In this document: piece after piece, positions 51,298 through 61,140 of the stretch | Layout: the number at the start of each line of letters is the position of its first letter | How positions within the stretch are numbered: position 1 is the first letter of the stretch | Assembly: GCF_900142765.1 (NCBI RefSeq) | Contig: NZ_FRCB01000012.1 | Coordinates: 1 to 64,000, forward strand | DNA from: Roseovarius litoreus | GTDB taxonomy: Bacteria > Pseudomonadota > Alphaproteobacteria > Rhodobacterales > Rhodobacteraceae | Length of the DNA: 64,000 bases | Direction of reading: 5' to 3' | Notes under the pieces: generated by a model | What the model saw: only the letters and a program-made list of their open reading frames with translations | Databases searched by the model: none | What the model was told of the DNA's origin: nothing | Made by a program: the position numbers and the translations under genes

Positions 51298-52593
51298 ATG
51301 ATTAGTATGGTTAATTTGCCAAACCTTGACGATATCCGAATTGCTGTCATTGGCTTGGGCTATGTGGGCCTGCCTCTGGCGGTGGAGTTCGCAAAAAACC
51401 GGTCGGTGATCGGGTTCGATATCAATGAAAAGCGAATTGTGGATCTCAACGCGGGACATGATGGAACGCGCGAGGTGAGCAGTGCGGAACTCGCGGAGGC
51501 CGCGCATCTTGATCTGACATGCGATGTCGGAGCCTTGAAAGATGCTAACGTGTTTATCGTGACTGTGCCAACGCCGATCGATGCGCATAAGCGTCCGGAT
51601 CTGGGACCGCTGCTCAAAGCCTCTGAGACAGTTGGCCGCGCCCTGAAAGCTGGGGACATCGTAATTTACGAGTCGACCGTGTATCCGGGCGCAACAGAAG
51701 AGGATTGTGTGCCTGTGCTTGAGCAGGTGTCGGGGCTCACGTTCAACCGGGATTTTTACGTGGGCTACAGTCCCGAGCGTATCAACCCGGGCGACAAGCA
51801 GCACCGGCTGCCTGACATCCGGAAGGTCACATCCGGGTCCACGGTAGAGGCCGCCGACCTGATCGATCGTCTCTACGCGACGATCATCAGTGCCGGGACC
51901 TTTAAGGCCGAGAGTATCCGCGTGGCCGAAGCGGCCAAGGTCATCGAGAATACGCAGCGCGACATCAATATCGCGCTGATCAACGAACTGGCGATCATAT
52001 TCAATCGGATGGGAATCGACACCCAGGCCGTGCTCGAGGCGGCGGGGACAAAGTGGAACTTTTTGCCGTTCCGGCCGGGTCTGGTGGGCGGGCACTGCAT
52101 TGGGGTCGATCCGTACTATCTGACCCATAAGGCTGAAGCGATTGGCTATCACCCGGAGATTATCTTGGCGGGGCGTCGATTGAATGATGGCATGGGGGCT
52201 TATGTGGCGGGCCAGATGGTCAAGGCCATGCTAAAAAGAGGCCTTGAGGTCGCAGGTGCGCGTGTGCTCGTGATGGGGTTGGCGTTCAAGGAAAACTGCC
52301 CGGATTTGCGGAATACGCGCGTGGTCGATGTCATTGATGAACTGCGGGACTATGGGATGGCCGTCGATGTCCATGATCCATGGGTGGATACAAGCGAGGC
52401 GGCACGGGAATATGGGATCGATTTAGTCGATGTACCCGAAAAAGGCGCTTACGACGGAGTGATTCTTGCGGTGGCCCATAATGAATTCCGTGCGCTTGGA
52501 TCTGACTTTATGCGGTCTTTCTGCCGCAGCGAGAATATCTTGTACGACTTGAAGCATGTTCTGCCGACCTCAGACGTGAACATCCGGCTTTAA
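51298..52593 (+). CDS. UDP-N-acetylhexosamine 6-dehydrogenase (TviB/WbpO type)
   Basis: 431 residues from ATG 51298; ATG 51307 is possible too. UDP-glucose/GDP-mannose dehydrogenase family: [14 protein letters not shown], the TPID loop ([13 protein letters not shown]), [10 protein letters not shown], and the catalytic cysteine in [17 protein letters not shown]. The [12 protein letters not shown] variant marks the TviB/WbpO group acting on UDP-GalNAc or UDP-GlcNAc. The product UDP-HexNAcA feeds the WbpB/E/D-like steps encoded next. Confidence 0.88.
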   Translation: MISMVNLPNLDDIRIAVIGLGYVGLPLAVEFAKNRSVIGFDINEKRIVDLNAGHDGTREVSSAELAEAAHLDLTCDVGALKDANVFIVTVPTPIDAHKRPDLGPLLKASETVGRALKAGDIVIYESTVYPGATEEDCVPVLEQVSGLTFNRDFYVGYSPERINPGDKQHRLPDIRKVTSGSTVEAADLIDRLYATIISAGTFKAESIRVAEAAKVIENTQRDINIALINELAIIFNRMGIDTQAVLEAAGTKWNFLPFRPGLVGGHCIGVDPYYLTHKAEAIGYHPEIILAGRRLNDGMGAYVAGQMVKAMLKRGLEVAGARVLVMGLAFKENCPDLRNTRVVDVIDELRDYGMAVDVHDPWVDTSEAAREYGIDLVDVPEKGAYDGVILAVAHNEFRALGSDFMRSFCRSENILYDLKHVLPTSDVNIRL

Positions 52594-52625
52594 GTCAAAA
52601 AAATGGAAGAAGAGCAGTACTGGAC

Positions 52626-53573
52626 ATGAAAAATTTTGCGTTGATCGGTGCCGCCGGATTTGTAGCGCCGCGCCACATGAAAGCCATCAGGGACACTGGT
52701 AATAAGCTGGTGGCCGCACTTGACCCAAATGACTCGGTCGGCATCCTTGATAGTTTCTTTCCGGATGCGGATTTTTTTACTGAGTTTGAACGTTTCGATC
52801 GACACATCGACAAGCAACGCAGATACGGCCATGGACAAGAAATCAACTATGTGTCGATCTGCTCACCGAATTATCTGCACGACAGCCATATGCGGTTTGC
52901 GCTTCGGTCTGGTGCCGAGGCGGTTTGCGAGAAACCGCTTGTTCTCAATCCCCGAAACATCGATGGATTGAAGGAAATCGAGAACGATACGGGGTCCAAA
53001 GTCAACACGATTCTCCAGTTACGGGTCCATCCTTCCATCATCTCACTCCGTGACAAGATTGCCGCGGGGCCAAGGGATCAAAAATTTGATGTAGATCTCA
53101 CTTACATCACATCACGTGGGCATTGGTACCTTCAAAGCTGGAAAGGGAATGTTGAAAAGTCCGGTGGAATTGCAACAAATATCGGTGTTCATTTCTATGA
53201 CATGCTGCATTTTTTGTTCGGCGCGGTTCAAGAAAACCATGTGCATCTGTCGGAACCAACGAAGGCCGCAGGCTATTTAGAGTACGAACACGCACGCGTG
53301 CGCTGGTACCTGTCTCTCGATGTGGGCGATGTGCCGCGAGAGCTGCGCGAAGCAGGGCAAAGGACCTACCGGTCGATTACCGTTGATGGCGAGGAAATTG
53401 AGTTTTCCGGCGGGTTTGCCGATCTTCACACCCGCAGTTACGAAGAAATTCTGGCAGGTCGGGGATTTGGCCTCGAAGAAAACCGTGTTGCGATCCAGAC
53501 TGTTGCAGATATCCGCAATGCCTCAACAACCCTCGTCGGCGACCTTCATCCCTTTGTGCGTCAGACAGACTAG
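52626..53573 (+). CDS. wbpB: UDP-N-acetylglucosaminuronate 3-oxidase, WbpB type
   Basis: 315 residues. Gfo/Idh/MocA oxidoreductase; the opening [21 protein letters not shown] is strikingly WbpB-like, with CEKPLVLNP in the usual lysine motif (EKP) and [15 protein letters not shown] in the substrate domain. WbpB oxidises C3 of UDP-GlcNAcA, after which WbpE aminates and WbpD acetylates. All three genes follow each other here, which makes the call strong. Confidence 0.9.
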   Translation: MKNFALIGAAGFVAPRHMKAIRDTGNKLVAALDPNDSVGILDSFFPDADFFTEFERFDRHIDKQRRYGHGQEINYVSICSPNYLHDSHMRFALRSGAEAVCEKPLVLNPRNIDGLKEIENDTGSKVNTILQLRVHPSIISLRDKIAAGPRDQKFDVDLTYITSRGHWYLQSWKGNVEKSGGIATNIGVHFYDMLHFLFGAVQENHVHLSEPTKAAGYLEYEHARVRWYLSLDVGDVPRELREAGQRTYRSITVDGEEIEFSGGFADLHTRSYEEILAGRGFGLEENRVAIQTVADIRNASTTLVGDLHPFVRQTD

Positions 53574-53584
53574 GAGCAGAATTT

Positions 53585-54190
53585 ATGGCTGAATATTTTA
53601 AGCATTCGAGCGCTATTGTGGATGATGGAGCGGACATTGGCGCTAATTCCCGCGTTTGGCATTTTGCACATGTATGTGGCGGCGCCTGGATCGGAGCGGG
53701 CGTGACGCTGGGGCAGAATGTCTTCGTCGGAAATCGTGTGGTTATCGGTGATCGATGCAAAATACAAAACAACGTTTCTGTTTATGACAATGTCACGCTC
53801 GAAGAGGGTGTTTTCTGCGGGCCGTCCATGGTCTTTACAAATGTTTATAATCCGCGGGCTTTTGTTGAACGCAACGACGAGTATCGCGATACCCTGGTGC
53901 AACGCGGCGCGACACTTGGCGCTAACTGCACGATCGTTTGCGGCGTCACCATCGGAGCGTTCGCGTTCATTGGAGCGGGCACAGTGGTGACCCGTAGCGT
54001 GCCGGATTTTGCTTTGATGGTCGGTAACCCGGCGCGGCAGATTGGCTGGATGAGCGCTTTTGGTGAACGTCTCGATTTACCGCTGGATGGGGCGGGCGAG
54101 ACGACCTGTCCTCACACCAATGATCGCTATGTGTTGGAAGACGGATGTATTAAGTACACCCCGGTCAGCGCAGAAGACGGCGAACAATGA
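53585..54190 (+). CDS. wbpD: UDP-3-amino-GlcNAcA N-acetyltransferase, WbpD type
   Basis: 201 residues, left-handed beta-helix acetyltransferase. Hexapeptide repeats run from about residue 12 to 140 ([22 protein letters not shown], ..., [20 protein letters not shown]) with YNPRAF in the middle. It should acetylate the 3-amino group made by the WbpE-type aminotransferase, giving UDP-2,3-diacetamido-2,3-dideoxy-glucuronate. It overlaps the aminotransferase start by four bases. Confidence 0.88.
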   Translation: MAEYFKHSSAIVDDGADIGANSRVWHFAHVCGGAWIGAGVTLGQNVFVGNRVVIGDRCKIQNNVSVYDNVTLEEGVFCGPSMVFTNVYNPRAFVERNDEYRDTLVQRGATLGANCTIVCGVTIGAFAFIGAGTVVTRSVPDFALMVGNPARQIGWMSAFGERLDLPLDGAGETTCPHTNDRYVLEDGCIKYTPVSAEDGEQ

Positions 54191-55290
54191 CCGTAAAGCC
54201 GATCCCATTTATCGACCTTGAGGCGCAACAGGATCGCTTGCGGCCGGAGATTGACGCCGCAATTGCGCGTGTGCTTGCGCATGGAAAGTATATTCTTGGA
54301 CCCGAGGTTGGTGAATTGGAAGAGCGCCTGGCCGACTATACGGGTGCTCAGTATTGCATCACCTGCGCAAATGGTACCGATGCCCTGCAGATCGCTCTTA
54401 TGGCGCTTGGCGTCGGGCCAGGCGATGAGGTTATTAGCCCTGGATTTTCCTATATCGCGACAGCGGAGGCGCCAGTACTTTTGGGGGCGAAAGTAGTCTA
54501 TGTCGACATTGATCCGGTTACCTACAATCTGGATCCATCACAGCTCGAGGGCGCAATTACGTCCAGAACGAAGGCGATCATTCCGGTGTCGCTTTACGGT
54601 CAGCCGGCCGATTTTGACGAGATCAACGAGATCGCGAGTCGCCATAACATTCCAGTCATAGAAGATGGTGCGCAAAGCTTTGGGGCCAGCTACAAAGGGC
54701 GCAAGTCCTGTAATTTGACCACGATTGGCTGCACCAGTTTCTTCCCGTCGAAGCCACTCGGGTGTTACGGCGACGGCGGGGCCATCTTCACCTCCGATGA
54801 GGACTTGGCCACTATCCTGCGCCAGATTGCACGACATGGCCAAGATCGGCGGTATCACCATATAAGAGTGGGTGTGAACTCGCGTCTCGACTCGCTTCAG
54901 GCGGCGATCCTGTTGTGCAAGCTTACGATCCTTGACGATGAGATTGCAGCTAGGCAGAGCGTCGCAGATGCGTATGATGCCGCGCTGGGTCCGCTGGCCA
55001 TTACCACGCCGACTATCAGCAAGGAGCGCAACAGCGCATGGGCGCAATACACCATTCGCATTCGGGATCGCGATGCCGTTCGAGCAGCGCTGCATAAGGC
55101 TGCAGTGCCGAGCGCCGTTCACTATCCGCTTCCGCTGAACCGGCAACCTGCTGTGGGCGACAATTCGGTTGACTTACGGCATGGCGAGTGTGCCGCGAAC
55201 GAGGTGATGAGCCTGCCGATGCATCCATATATGGGAGCGGAGCACTTCGAACGGATCATTAGCGCTTTGGCTAATACTGTCCATCGGTGA
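54187..55290 (+). CDS. wbpE: DegT/DnrJ aminotransferase, WbpE type
   Basis: 367 residues, PLP sugar aminotransferase. Cofactor loop [12 protein letters not shown], acidic residue in [14 protein letters not shown] lysine in [19 protein letters not shown]. It transfers an amino group from glutamate to the C3-keto sugar made by the WbpB-type enzyme. Start ATG 54187 overlaps the wbpD stop (ATGA). Seven bases to the flippase gene. Confidence 0.9.
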   Translation: MTVKPIPFIDLEAQQDRLRPEIDAAIARVLAHGKYILGPEVGELEERLADYTGAQYCITCANGTDALQIALMALGVGPGDEVISPGFSYIATAEAPVLLGAKVVYVDIDPVTYNLDPSQLEGAITSRTKAIIPVSLYGQPADFDEINEIASRHNIPVIEDGAQSFGASYKGRKSCNLTTIGCTSFFPSKPLGCYGDGGAIFTSDEDLATILRQIARHGQDRRYHHIRVGVNSRLDSLQAAILLCKLTILDDEIAARQSVADAYDAALGPLAITTPTISKERNSAWAQYTIRIRDRDAVRAALHKAAVPSAVHYPLPLNRQPAVGDNSVDLRHGECAANEVMSLPMHPYMGAEHFERIISALANTVHR

Positions 55291-55297
55291 CGCGGCC

Positions 55298-56668
55298 ATG
55301 TCCTTGAGATCTCGCCTAAGCGCCCTGCGCGAGAATGGCTTAGTCCGATCGGCATCGGTTCTAGCCGGCGGAACAGCTGTGGCACAGTTACTAACGGTTC
55401 TGGCGCTGCCTGTACTGACACGGCTTTACTCCCCGGAGGAATTCAGCGTGCTGGCCGTCTATGTGGCGATTCTAACGATGGTACAGGTTTTGGCCTGTTT
55501 ACGACTGGAGATCGCCATCCCACTGCCCGAGGACGAAGTTGAGGCGGCAAACCTGCTAGCGCTGGCGCTCGTGTCCGCGATAGCCGTTGCGGTGATGACG
55601 GGCCTTCTGGTCTTGGGGTTTGGGCGCGCATTCTTTGTCGCTATCGACCAACCCGTATTGCCAACGCTTAGTTGGCTTTTGCCATTCGGTACCTGGCTGG
55701 CGGGTAGTTATGCCGCGTTGCAGTTCTGGAGCACGCGCAAAAAACGCTTCTCCACCCTCGCCCGCACTCGGATGGTGCAGGCTGGTAGCGGGCTGACTGC
55801 GCAGTTGGGTCTTGGCTTTGCGAGCGCCGGGCCATTAGGACTGATGCTGGGGCACGCACTGATGGCGGGAGCGGGCGTAGTCAACTTAGCCCGACAGGTT
55901 TGGTGTCATGATCGTGGCGCGCTGGCCGGGATTACCAAGCTGGGGATGCGCGAGGCGCTAGTCACCTATCGCCGGTTTCCATTTTATTCGACGTGGGAAG
56001 CACTCGCCAACAATGCAGCGATCCAGTTTCCGGTTCTGCTGATTGCGGCTCTAGCCCTCGGCCCCGAGGCGGGCTTCATCTTTTTGGCGACGCGAGCCAT
56101 CGGCACACCTGTCACGCTGATTGGCGGAGCGGTTGGGCAGGTCTATCTGTCACGCGCGCCCGAAGAGATGCGCGCCGGTCGGCTGCCCGAATTCACCGCA
56201 GACGTGTTGAAAGGGCTGGTTCGCGTAGGCGTAGCACCACTGGTCTTTCTAGCAGTTGTCGCCTCACCCGTCTTTGCCTTCGTCTTTGGCGAGGAGTGGC
56301 GGCGGGCTGGCGAACTTGTAGCCTTGATGACACCCTGGTTCATTTTCAAGCTGCTATCCTCGCCTGTATCGATGGTGATGCATGTGAAGATGATGCAGCG
56401 GGCAATGCTTGGACTTATGGCGACAGGACTGATATTTCGCGTGGTGATCACGCTGGGAGCTTACCGATTCGACCCGACCCTGATCGCAGAAGGCTACGTC
56501 ATTTCCGGTGCTGTCTTTTATTTGGTGGCCTTCTGGGTCTATCTTCGCGCATCAGGCGCGGGATGGGGAGCGGTGAAAGGTTGTGCTAGCTCATTTGTGC
56601 TTCCTGCAATAGCGGCGGTTCTTGCCGGCCTCGCTGTTCGCGCACTGTTTGCAGGGGTTTCACTGTGA
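55298..56668 (+). CDS. wzx: Wzx-like lipid-linked repeat flippase
   Basis: 456 residues, about 12 membrane helices (for example LSRLYSPEEFSVLAVYVAIL as the family-typical first loop after TRLYSPEEF, later FVFGEEWRRAGELVALMTPWF). Polysaccharide_synt family (MOP superfamily) flippase that moves the undecaprenyl-linked repeat unit to the periplasmic side. It overlaps the sulfotransferase gene by four bases. Partners in this locus are the Wzy-like polymerase and the Wzc-like co-polymerase. Confidence 0.82.
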   Translation: MSLRSRLSALRENGLVRSASVLAGGTAVAQLLTVLALPVLTRLYSPEEFSVLAVYVAILTMVQVLACLRLEIAIPLPEDEVEAANLLALALVSAIAVAVMTGLLVLGFGRAFFVAIDQPVLPTLSWLLPFGTWLAGSYAALQFWSTRKKRFSTLARTRMVQAGSGLTAQLGLGFASAGPLGLMLGHALMAGAGVVNLARQVWCHDRGALAGITKLGMREALVTYRRFPFYSTWEALANNAAIQFPVLLIAALALGPEAGFIFLATRAIGTPVTLIGGAVGQVYLSRAPEEMRAGRLPEFTADVLKGLVRVGVAPLVFLAVVASPVFAFVFGEEWRRAGELVALMTPWFIFKLLSSPVSMVMHVKMMQRAMLGLMATGLIFRVVITLGAYRFDPTLIAEGYVISGAVFYLVAFWVYLRASGAGWGAVKGCASSFVLPAIAAVLAGLAVRALFAGVSL

Positions 56669-57345
56669 AAAAGCCTGTCGTGATTTACATAGCAGGCTAC
56701 GGTCGGAGCGGAAGTTCTGCTTTGTCGCGAGCTCTGGCGCAAGATGAAACGGTTCTTTCTGCCGGCGAACTGGGGCGTTTGCCGAATTTCATCCGCAACG
56801 ACCATCCATGCGCATGTGGCAAACCTGTTTCGGAGTGCTTTGTATGGCGGAATGCAAGGACAGGGACTATCAATGACACTATGGAGGCGGTGATCCACGC
56901 GAATTTTCCAATCGTTGTCGATAGCTCAAAAACCGCCTACTTCGATTTTCACCGACCGCTACTCTACCGCATGAACGGCTATAGAGTCATAATGGTCCAT
57001 CTGAAACGCCCCCTCTCTGGGGTTCTGAATTCCATATCCAAGGGAACCAACAAAGATCTTGAGGCCGGAATTAAACGGCGCAGGGCTCTCAACCGGACAA
57101 GAGCTGTGCTGGGATACTCTTTTGCCCACGGCGCGGCTGTGGCCAATCGATTGATATTCAGGGATTTCATTCGTGTTGAACACACTGATATGACCCAGGA
57201 CCTTTCAAAGGTGGTTCATAGTATCCTGTCCTTGGCAGAAAATGCAGCCACCCGGGAGCCTCAAGATCAAATTCTAAACCGGTCAACACATGGTATGCAC
57301 GAAATCGCTGGTAACCGCCTTCTGAGAGATGACGGCCGTGTGTAA
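56665..57345 (+). CDS. Sulfotransferase
   Basis: 226 residues, GTG start at 56665 that overlaps the flippase stop. The N-terminal PAPS-binding loop AGYGRSGSSALSRAL (5'-phosphosulfate binding) and a later VVDSSKTAYF (3'-phosphate-like block) define the sulfotransferase superfamily. HPCACGKPVSECFVW is a feature seen in bacterial polysaccharide sulfotransferases. It likely adds sulfate from PAPS to a sugar in the growing polymer, a trait common in marine bacteria. It overlaps the next glycosyltransferase by 17 bases. Confidence 0.82.
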   Translation: MKKPVVIYIAGYGRSGSSALSRALAQDETVLSAGELGRLPNFIRNDHPCACGKPVSECFVWRNARTGTINDTMEAVIHANFPIVVDSSKTAYFDFHRPLLYRMNGYRVIMVHLKRPLSGVLNSISKGTNKDLEAGIKRRRALNRTRAVLGYSFAHGAAVANRLIFRDFIRVEHTDMTQDLSKVVHSILSLAENAATREPQDQILNRSTHGMHEIAGNRLLRDDGRV

Positions 57346-58573
57346 ACAATTTCCTATACATGTTCTTTATCTGTATTTCGACGATATTTCCGCTGCCAAA
57401 GGGCCAAGCGTGAATGAGAGGGAATTCCTGAACGGCCTAGCGGCCTCCGGTATCCCCTTCACAGCGGTTATACCAGAACCGGCAAGACACGTTGAAGTAT
57501 TAGGGTTTCAGGATGTTCTTACTGTTTCGCCTTTAAGATCGTCCCGCCTCCACCAGAGCGTTTTTGGCCAGCTTTCTGTGCTTAGCGCGGCAATCTCAGT
57601 GCTTCGGCGGAGTCAAAACAAAAATCATCACATAGTGGTTCGCCTGCCAGCTCTGCCTTGGGCGGTGAACCTTCTGGCGCTCTTTTTTCCGCATATACCG
57701 TTACACGTAAAAAGCCTTGGTGACACCGATTTCTTGAAACGAAAAGGTGGGCTAAACGGTCTGTTGCTGAAGCCAGTTGCATCCGTCCAATCGTGGATGG
57801 TTCGATCAGCCCTGAAGCGAGTGCAGACGATCGATACCGTCACCGAAAAACTCGCCGGCCTAATCGCACGAACCAACAAGCTTGACCCGGGTAAGATTCA
57901 CGTCATCCCGAACGGAACAAACACCAAGCGTTTTCATCCCACCACCAACCATATCACGAATAATATTGATATCAGCCGAAATCAATTTGTTGTTGGATAT
58001 GTCGGCGGTCAACCCTTCACTCGCGGTGGTCGCCAAATCATACAGGCAGTTTCTCGTCTCTCGGACTTGCTGCCAGAAATAAGATGCAGAATCGCCGGTG
58101 GCGATGTTCAAGACCTAGAGCGGGTCGCCATCGAATATGGAGTAGAAAGCCGGTGCGATATTGTAGGTAAAATACCTTACGATGACGTTAATGATTTTCT
58201 AAACAGTCTAGATGTCCTGTTTGCAACTGACGATAGTTCGCGTGCAAAAATGCTTGGTAATTCTAACCAGAAGATCCGCCAAGCCCTAAGCATTGGAGTT
58301 CCGGTCATAAGCAATTCAGAGGCAGAAGCGGATTTTTTGAAAAATAATTTGATCCACGCTGTAGATACGGACGATATTGATGAGGTGTGTAATTCTTTGT
58401 TTTTAATATATAATATCGACGCTCTGCAAAGGAAGGCCTTTGCTAGAAAAGCCAGAAATTTCATACATGAAAACTACTCCCTCAATGTATTGACTGAACG
58501 TAGATTAAACATATGGGCGGCTAAACGCTCAGGCAACGCCTTTTGGATGAAGGACGACGGAAGCGTCTCATGA
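57329..58573 (+). CDS. Glycosyltransferase family 4-like
   Basis: 414 residues, ATG 57329. GT-B fold: N-terminal half with NEREFLNGLAASG, C-terminal nucleotide-sugar half starting VIPNGTNTKRFHP and QFVVGYVGGQPFTRGGRQ, with the acidic motif region around QKIRQALSIGVPVIS. Adds one sugar of the repeat. Lower G+C and more A-rich codons than its neighbours (for example near 58380-58440) suggest transfer into the locus. Donor and acceptor cannot be inferred. Confidence 0.8.
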   Translation: MTAVCKQFPIHVLYLYFDDISAAKGPSVNEREFLNGLAASGIPFTAVIPEPARHVEVLGFQDVLTVSPLRSSRLHQSVFGQLSVLSAAISVLRRSQNKNHHIVVRLPALPWAVNLLALFFPHIPLHVKSLGDTDFLKRKGGLNGLLLKPVASVQSWMVRSALKRVQTIDTVTEKLAGLIARTNKLDPGKIHVIPNGTNTKRFHPTTNHITNNIDISRNQFVVGYVGGQPFTRGGRQIIQAVSRLSDLLPEIRCRIAGGDVQDLERVAIEYGVESRCDIVGKIPYDDVNDFLNSLDVLFATDDSSRAKMLGNSNQKIRQALSIGVPVISNSEAEADFLKNNLIHAVDTDDIDEVCNSLFLIYNIDALQRKAFARKARNFIHENYSLNVLTERRLNIWAAKRSGNAFWMKDDGSVS

Positions 58574-59916
58574 ATATCGTCCTGTTTACTTTATGCGTGC
58601 TTCCTGTGCTTTTGATTTTGTTAAAACAAAATGGTTATGTTTCATTCAATGCACTCTGGTTTTCTATCTTTCATTTTTTCACCTATGGTCTAGTCGGCTA
58701 CACGTTTCCAAGCTCCGGCGCCGATGAAAATATCAAGTTTCTCGTAGTGACTGTGGGTTTCTTCATTTTCTGGGGTTTCTTGCTGGGATATTTGCTGGCT
58801 GCGGCAATTTCTGGAGCCGGCTACAAGTCAAGAATACCGCACGATTTCAGCCCTATTACCGAAAGTCCGAGGCTCAAATCCAGTATGGTATTGTTCATTA
58901 TTTTTACGATTATCATCGCATGGCTGTATTTTGGAGGGGCACCCCCAATTGTTTCAGCAGTCACCTCTCTTATCACTGGTCAGTTCAGTGTTGACGCAGC
59001 CATAAATGTTCGGGATTTCCGCTTTGAGCAGACCAAGGCAGCGTACTTTGGGGGAGAGTATCGTGGGCAGGGCGTTTTTCGCGCTATTACCTATACAAAC
59101 TGCGCAATCATTGTATCCTACTTCACCTTTATTTTTGCGACTAGAGGGACTCGTAAATCTGCGATGTATCTGGCTACATCCATTGTGTTCGCATTCATTG
59201 TTGTTGGCGGAGTGGGAGACCGGGGACCGTTCCTTGAGATAATTTTAATTTCTGCTGGCACCTACTCGTTGGTTAGACCTTTTAAGGCGATAAAGTTGCT
59301 CAAATTCGGTGCTTTTTCTTTTCTGGTTTTTATACTCTTGAGCAGCTTATCAACCAAAGGATTTTATTTCTATCAGCAGGAAGGCGTTTCCGGAGTATTT
59401 TCCCTAGCGGATTCCCTGATCAATCGAATTTTCAGGGGTAATTCTCAGTATGATTTCAAAATTGTGGAACTGGTTGAGACTGGTAGCTGGCCGCTCCGTT
59501 GGGGTGATGTTCACCTTCGAAACATAATTACAGCGATACCCGGCATCAACTATGGCGTACCGGTCTCGTACGAGTTGTTCATTTATATGAATCCTGGCTC
59601 CAACAACACGACCTTTCTTTCAGGTACGTATCTAACGCACACCTACCTGGATTTTGGTTGGTTTGGTTCGGCAGTCCTCTATTCTGTCGCAGGAATGTTG
59701 ATTGCGTTTCTTGCCAGATATGCGGAGACAAAGTCACTCAGAAGTGTCATTATCTTGCTTGCGCTTCCAACGATCAGTTTTTCCCTCGGAAAGGTAATTG
59801 TCTACGGGATTCCGGGTCTTATTCCAAACTTGGTTATCATCTTTTTTAGTCTTGGGATGTTGACCCTATTCCTTTCTGTGAATGTCAGTTTTCCCAGAGT
59901 TCGGTTTAGATATTGA
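58570..59916 (+). CDS. wzy: Wzy-like oligosaccharide polymerase
   Basis: 448 residues from ATG 58570, which overlaps the preceding stop (ATGA). About ten to twelve membrane helices and a large periplasmic loop near residues 330-370 (RWGDVHLRNIITAIPGINYGVPVSYELF...). The sequence is variable, as is usual in Wzy polymerases; the GDRGPFLEI and THTYLDFGWFGS segments fit the O-antigen-polymerase group. It should join repeat units in the periplasm. A+T content is above the window average, a typical feature of such genes. Confidence 0.78.
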   Translation: MNIVLFTLCVLPVLLILLKQNGYVSFNALWFSIFHFFTYGLVGYTFPSSGADENIKFLVVTVGFFIFWGFLLGYLLAAAISGAGYKSRIPHDFSPITESPRLKSSMVLFIIFTIIIAWLYFGGAPPIVSAVTSLITGQFSVDAAINVRDFRFEQTKAAYFGGEYRGQGVFRAITYTNCAIIVSYFTFIFATRGTRKSAMYLATSIVFAFIVVGGVGDRGPFLEIILISAGTYSLVRPFKAIKLLKFGAFSFLVFILLSSLSTKGFYFYQQEGVSGVFSLADSLINRIFRGNSQYDFKIVELVETGSWPLRWGDVHLRNIITAIPGINYGVPVSYELFIYMNPGSNNTTFLSGTYLTHTYLDFGWFGSAVLYSVAGMLIAFLARYAETKSLRSVIILLALPTISFSLGKVIVYGIPGLIPNLVIIFFSLGMLTLFLSVNVSFPRVRFRY

Positions 59917-59917
59917 C

Positions 59918-61054
59918 ATGCATCTGCTCCTACTCGCCTCCTATGCACCGTCTCTGGTAAATTTTCGCGGGCCGCTGATCGCTGACATCCTCGCCGCTGG
60001 GCACAGAGTAAGCGTGGGTGCGCCGGGTATTAGCGTAGATTTGCGCGCCAGACTCGAGGCACTGGGCGCCGAAGTGTACGACACGCCGCTGCGGCGCACC
60101 GGCACCGGAATCCTCTCCGACCTGCGCTATGGCCGCGCCCTTTATCGCTTGATGCGCCGCATCCACCCCGACATCTTGCTAACCTATACGATTAAGCCCA
60201 ACATCTGGGGCGCCTTCGCCGCCAGCAACGCCTGCTTGCCATCCTTTGCAATGGTCACGGGGCTTGGCTATGCCTTTACGAACTCTGATCGCGTGAGCTT
60301 GAAGCAGCGTGGTGTTCGGGCGATTGCACGATGGCTTTACCGTGCAGCTACCCACCGAAACACCAAGGTCATTTTCCAGAATCCCGATGATCGCGATGAT
60401 TTCTTGGCCGCCGGTTGTCTCGCGGACGCAACTAAGGTCGCAATGGTTAATGGTTCCGGCGTGGATCTGAACCATTATGCCGCCGTGCCTTTGACTGAGG
60501 CTCCGATTTTTCTGATGATCGCGCGCCTTCTTAAAAACAAGGGCGTGCGCGAATACGCTGAAGCTACGATGTCACTTCAAAAAACCCATCCGGAGGCACG
60601 TTGCCTGCTTGCAGGGCCTTTTGACGAGGGCCTGGATGGGATTGATACCGAAGACCTGAGGCACTGGGAAGAAGGCGGTCTGGAATATCTAGGCCCTCTG
60701 GACGATGTCCGACCGGCACTGACCGAGGCCCGCGTTTATGTGCTGCCGTCATATCGTGAGGGGACCCCACGTTCAGTCCTAGAGGCCATGGCGATGGGAC
60801 GGCCGGTGATCACCTCTGACGCTCCAGGATGTCGGGAAACCGTCCAGGACGGTGTCAATGGATATCTGGTTCCAGTCTGCGATCCTGAGGCTTTGGCCAA
60901 TCGCATGCGAGAGATGATCGGCGACCCTATTCGGACAACGAAGATGGGAGAAGAGAGCTTGCAGATCGCACGAGAAAAATACGACGTCCGGAAAGTGAAC
61001 AGGCAACTGATGGAGCACCTGGGTTTGTTGGCTGACAAAGAGTCGAATGCTTAA
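59918..61054 (+). CDS. Glycosyltransferase family 4 (PglA-like)
   Basis: 378 residues from ATG 59918, one base after the polymerase stop. N-terminal half has YTIKPNIWGAFAA and FAMVTGLGYAF, often seen in PglA-type enzymes that add a sugar to bacillosamine-linked lipid; the C-terminal half has IARLLKNKGVREYAEA and the EGTPRSVLEAMAMGRPVITS donor motif. Its position before PglC/D/E-type genes supports a role in adding the second sugar to an undecaprenyl-linked first sugar. Confidence 0.82.
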   Translation: MHLLLLASYAPSLVNFRGPLIADILAAGHRVSVGAPGISVDLRARLEALGAEVYDTPLRRTGTGILSDLRYGRALYRLMRRIHPDILLTYTIKPNIWGAFAASNACLPSFAMVTGLGYAFTNSDRVSLKQRGVRAIARWLYRAATHRNTKVIFQNPDDRDDFLAAGCLADATKVAMVNGSGVDLNHYAAVPLTEAPIFLMIARLLKNKGVREYAEATMSLQKTHPEARCLLAGPFDEGLDGIDTEDLRHWEEGGLEYLGPLDDVRPALTEARVYVLPSYREGTPRSVLEAMAMGRPVITSDAPGCRETVQDGVNGYLVPVCDPEALANRMREMIGDPIRTTKMGEESLQIAREKYDVRKVNRQLMEHLGLLADKESNA

Positions 61055-61140
61055 GATGGGTAAAAACCCGAAAGCCGACGTTATCGGGGCTTTGCTGGGC
61101 ATCCTCCACGATCGAGGCCACGACGCCTGAGCGACACAAC

